A stretch of 7,135 nt of DNA from Acidobacteriaceae bacterium UBA1795 (GTDB lineage: Bacteria > Acidobacteriota > Terriglobia > Terriglobales > Acidobacteriaceae): assembly GCA_002314435.1 (NCBI GenBank), contig DCFV01000231.1, forward strand, positions 1-7,135, read 5' to 3'. Positions 6,678-7,135 of the stretch are shown in pieces. The translations under genes were made by a program, and so were the position numbers. A model generated the notes under the pieces. It was not told where the DNA came from, did no database searches, and saw only the letters and a list, made by a program, of their open reading frames with translations. Within the stretch, counting starts at the first letter, position 1. The number at the start of each line of letters is the position of its first letter.

Positions 6678-7135
6678 ATGGGCAAGCAGTTGAGGATTGA
6701 CTACCACGTGGTGGCGGATGCAGCGGCGCTGGCCGCGCACGCCGCTGAACAGATGACGCAGGCGGCAGAGAAGGCCGTGGCCACGCGCGGGAGGGCACGG
6801 ATCGCTGTGAGCGGCGGCTCGACGCCCAAGGCCGCGTTCGCGTTGCTGGCCGATCCGGCGCAGCCGTGGCAGGCGCGCATGCCGTGGGAGAAGCTGGATC
6901 TCTACTGGGTGGACGAGCGCTGCGTGCCGCCGGACCACGCCGACAGTAATTACCGCATGACGCGCGAGGTGCTGCTCGACACGGTTCCGCTGCCCCCGGC
7001 ACAGGTGCACCGCATGGAGGGCGAGCTGGAGCCCGAGGTAGCGGCGGCGCGCTACGAGTCTCTTCTGCGCAATACCTTCCGCCTGGAGGGGGCCGAGACG
7101 CCGCGGTTTGACCTGGTGGCGCTTGGTATGGGGCC
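6678..7135 (+). CDS. pgl: 6-phosphogluconolactonase (DevB/Pgl type), 3' end beyond window
   Basis: The first 152 residues are present; the frame is open at the right edge. The enzyme hydrolyses 6-phospho-D-glucono-1,5-lactone to 6-phosphogluconate, the second step of the oxidative pentose phosphate pathway, in the cytoplasm. The diagnostic motifs are in the expected order: SGGSTPK (45-51, sugar-phosphate loop), WVDER (77-81) and DSNYRM (89-94). The segment FDLVALGMG (144-152) is where family members continue into a DGHTASLFP-like motif carrying the proposed catalytic His, but the window stops just before it. Family members are usually about 230-260 residues, so roughly one third is missing. 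Glucosamine-6-phosphate deaminase shares this fold, but the VDER...DSNYRM arrangement is that of the lactonase. It begins a new transcript behind the TolC terminator; zwf or gnd could lie downstream but are not seen. Confidence 0.94.
   Translation, partial: MGKQLRIDYHVVADAAALAAHAAEQMTQAAEKAVATRGRARIAVSGGSTPKAAFALLADPAQPWQARMPWEKLDLYWVDERCVPPDHADSNYRMTREVLLDTVPLPPAQVHRMEGELEPEVAAARYESLLRNTFRLEGAETPRFDLVALGMG

Noticed and set aside
5066..7010. Two long minus-strand frames (5066-6196 and 5613-7010) antisense to the TolC-like and pgl genes
   Set aside because: They lie opposite genes with strong family motifs, and their products are Arg/Pro/Ser/His-rich with no recognisable domain, as expected of antisense frames in GC-rich genes.

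Overview
The window holds three complete genes and one partial gene from a GC-rich bacterial chromosome: an EF-G paralogue (+), a membrane-anchored CxxCH/beta-propeller/TPR protein (-), a TolC-type outer-membrane factor (+), and the first two thirds of 6-phosphogluconolactonase (+). The outer-membrane factor means a two-membrane cell. The style of the TolC-like N-terminus, the propeller-TPR protein and the high GC together suggest an Acidobacteriota (Terriglobia-like) genome. That placement rests on recalled family resemblance, not on a search. No mobile element, CRISPR array, tRNA, rRNA or integration scar was seen.

Layout: positions 1-228 are a leader with a small hairpin and a good ribosome binding site. 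The EF-G paralogue (229-2376) follows and ends at a strong intrinsic terminator (2413-2459). The propeller-TPR gene (4905 down to 2512) converges on that terminator. A 172-bp divergent intergenic region (4906-5077) carries a plausible sigma70-type promoter for the TolC-like gene and a 12-bp palindrome. The TolC-like gene (5078-6541) ends in a near-textbook terminator (6572-6613). The 6-phosphogluconolactonase gene then starts at 6678 behind its own ribosome binding site and runs off the right edge.

The genes do not form an obvious pathway: translation GTPase, cell-envelope protein, efflux/secretion outer-membrane factor, and pentose phosphate enzyme, each separated by terminators or by divergent orientation. 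The only pair likely to share control is the divergent propeller-TPR and TolC-like genes, whose products both act in the envelope.

No new multi-gene system is evident. The observations most worth checking are the altered GTPase residues of the EF-G paralogue (Phe in place of the catalytic His, Gln in place of the G4 Lys), the combination of one haem-c-type CxxCH motif with a propeller and TPRs in a single exported polypeptide, and the candidate operator between the divergent genes.
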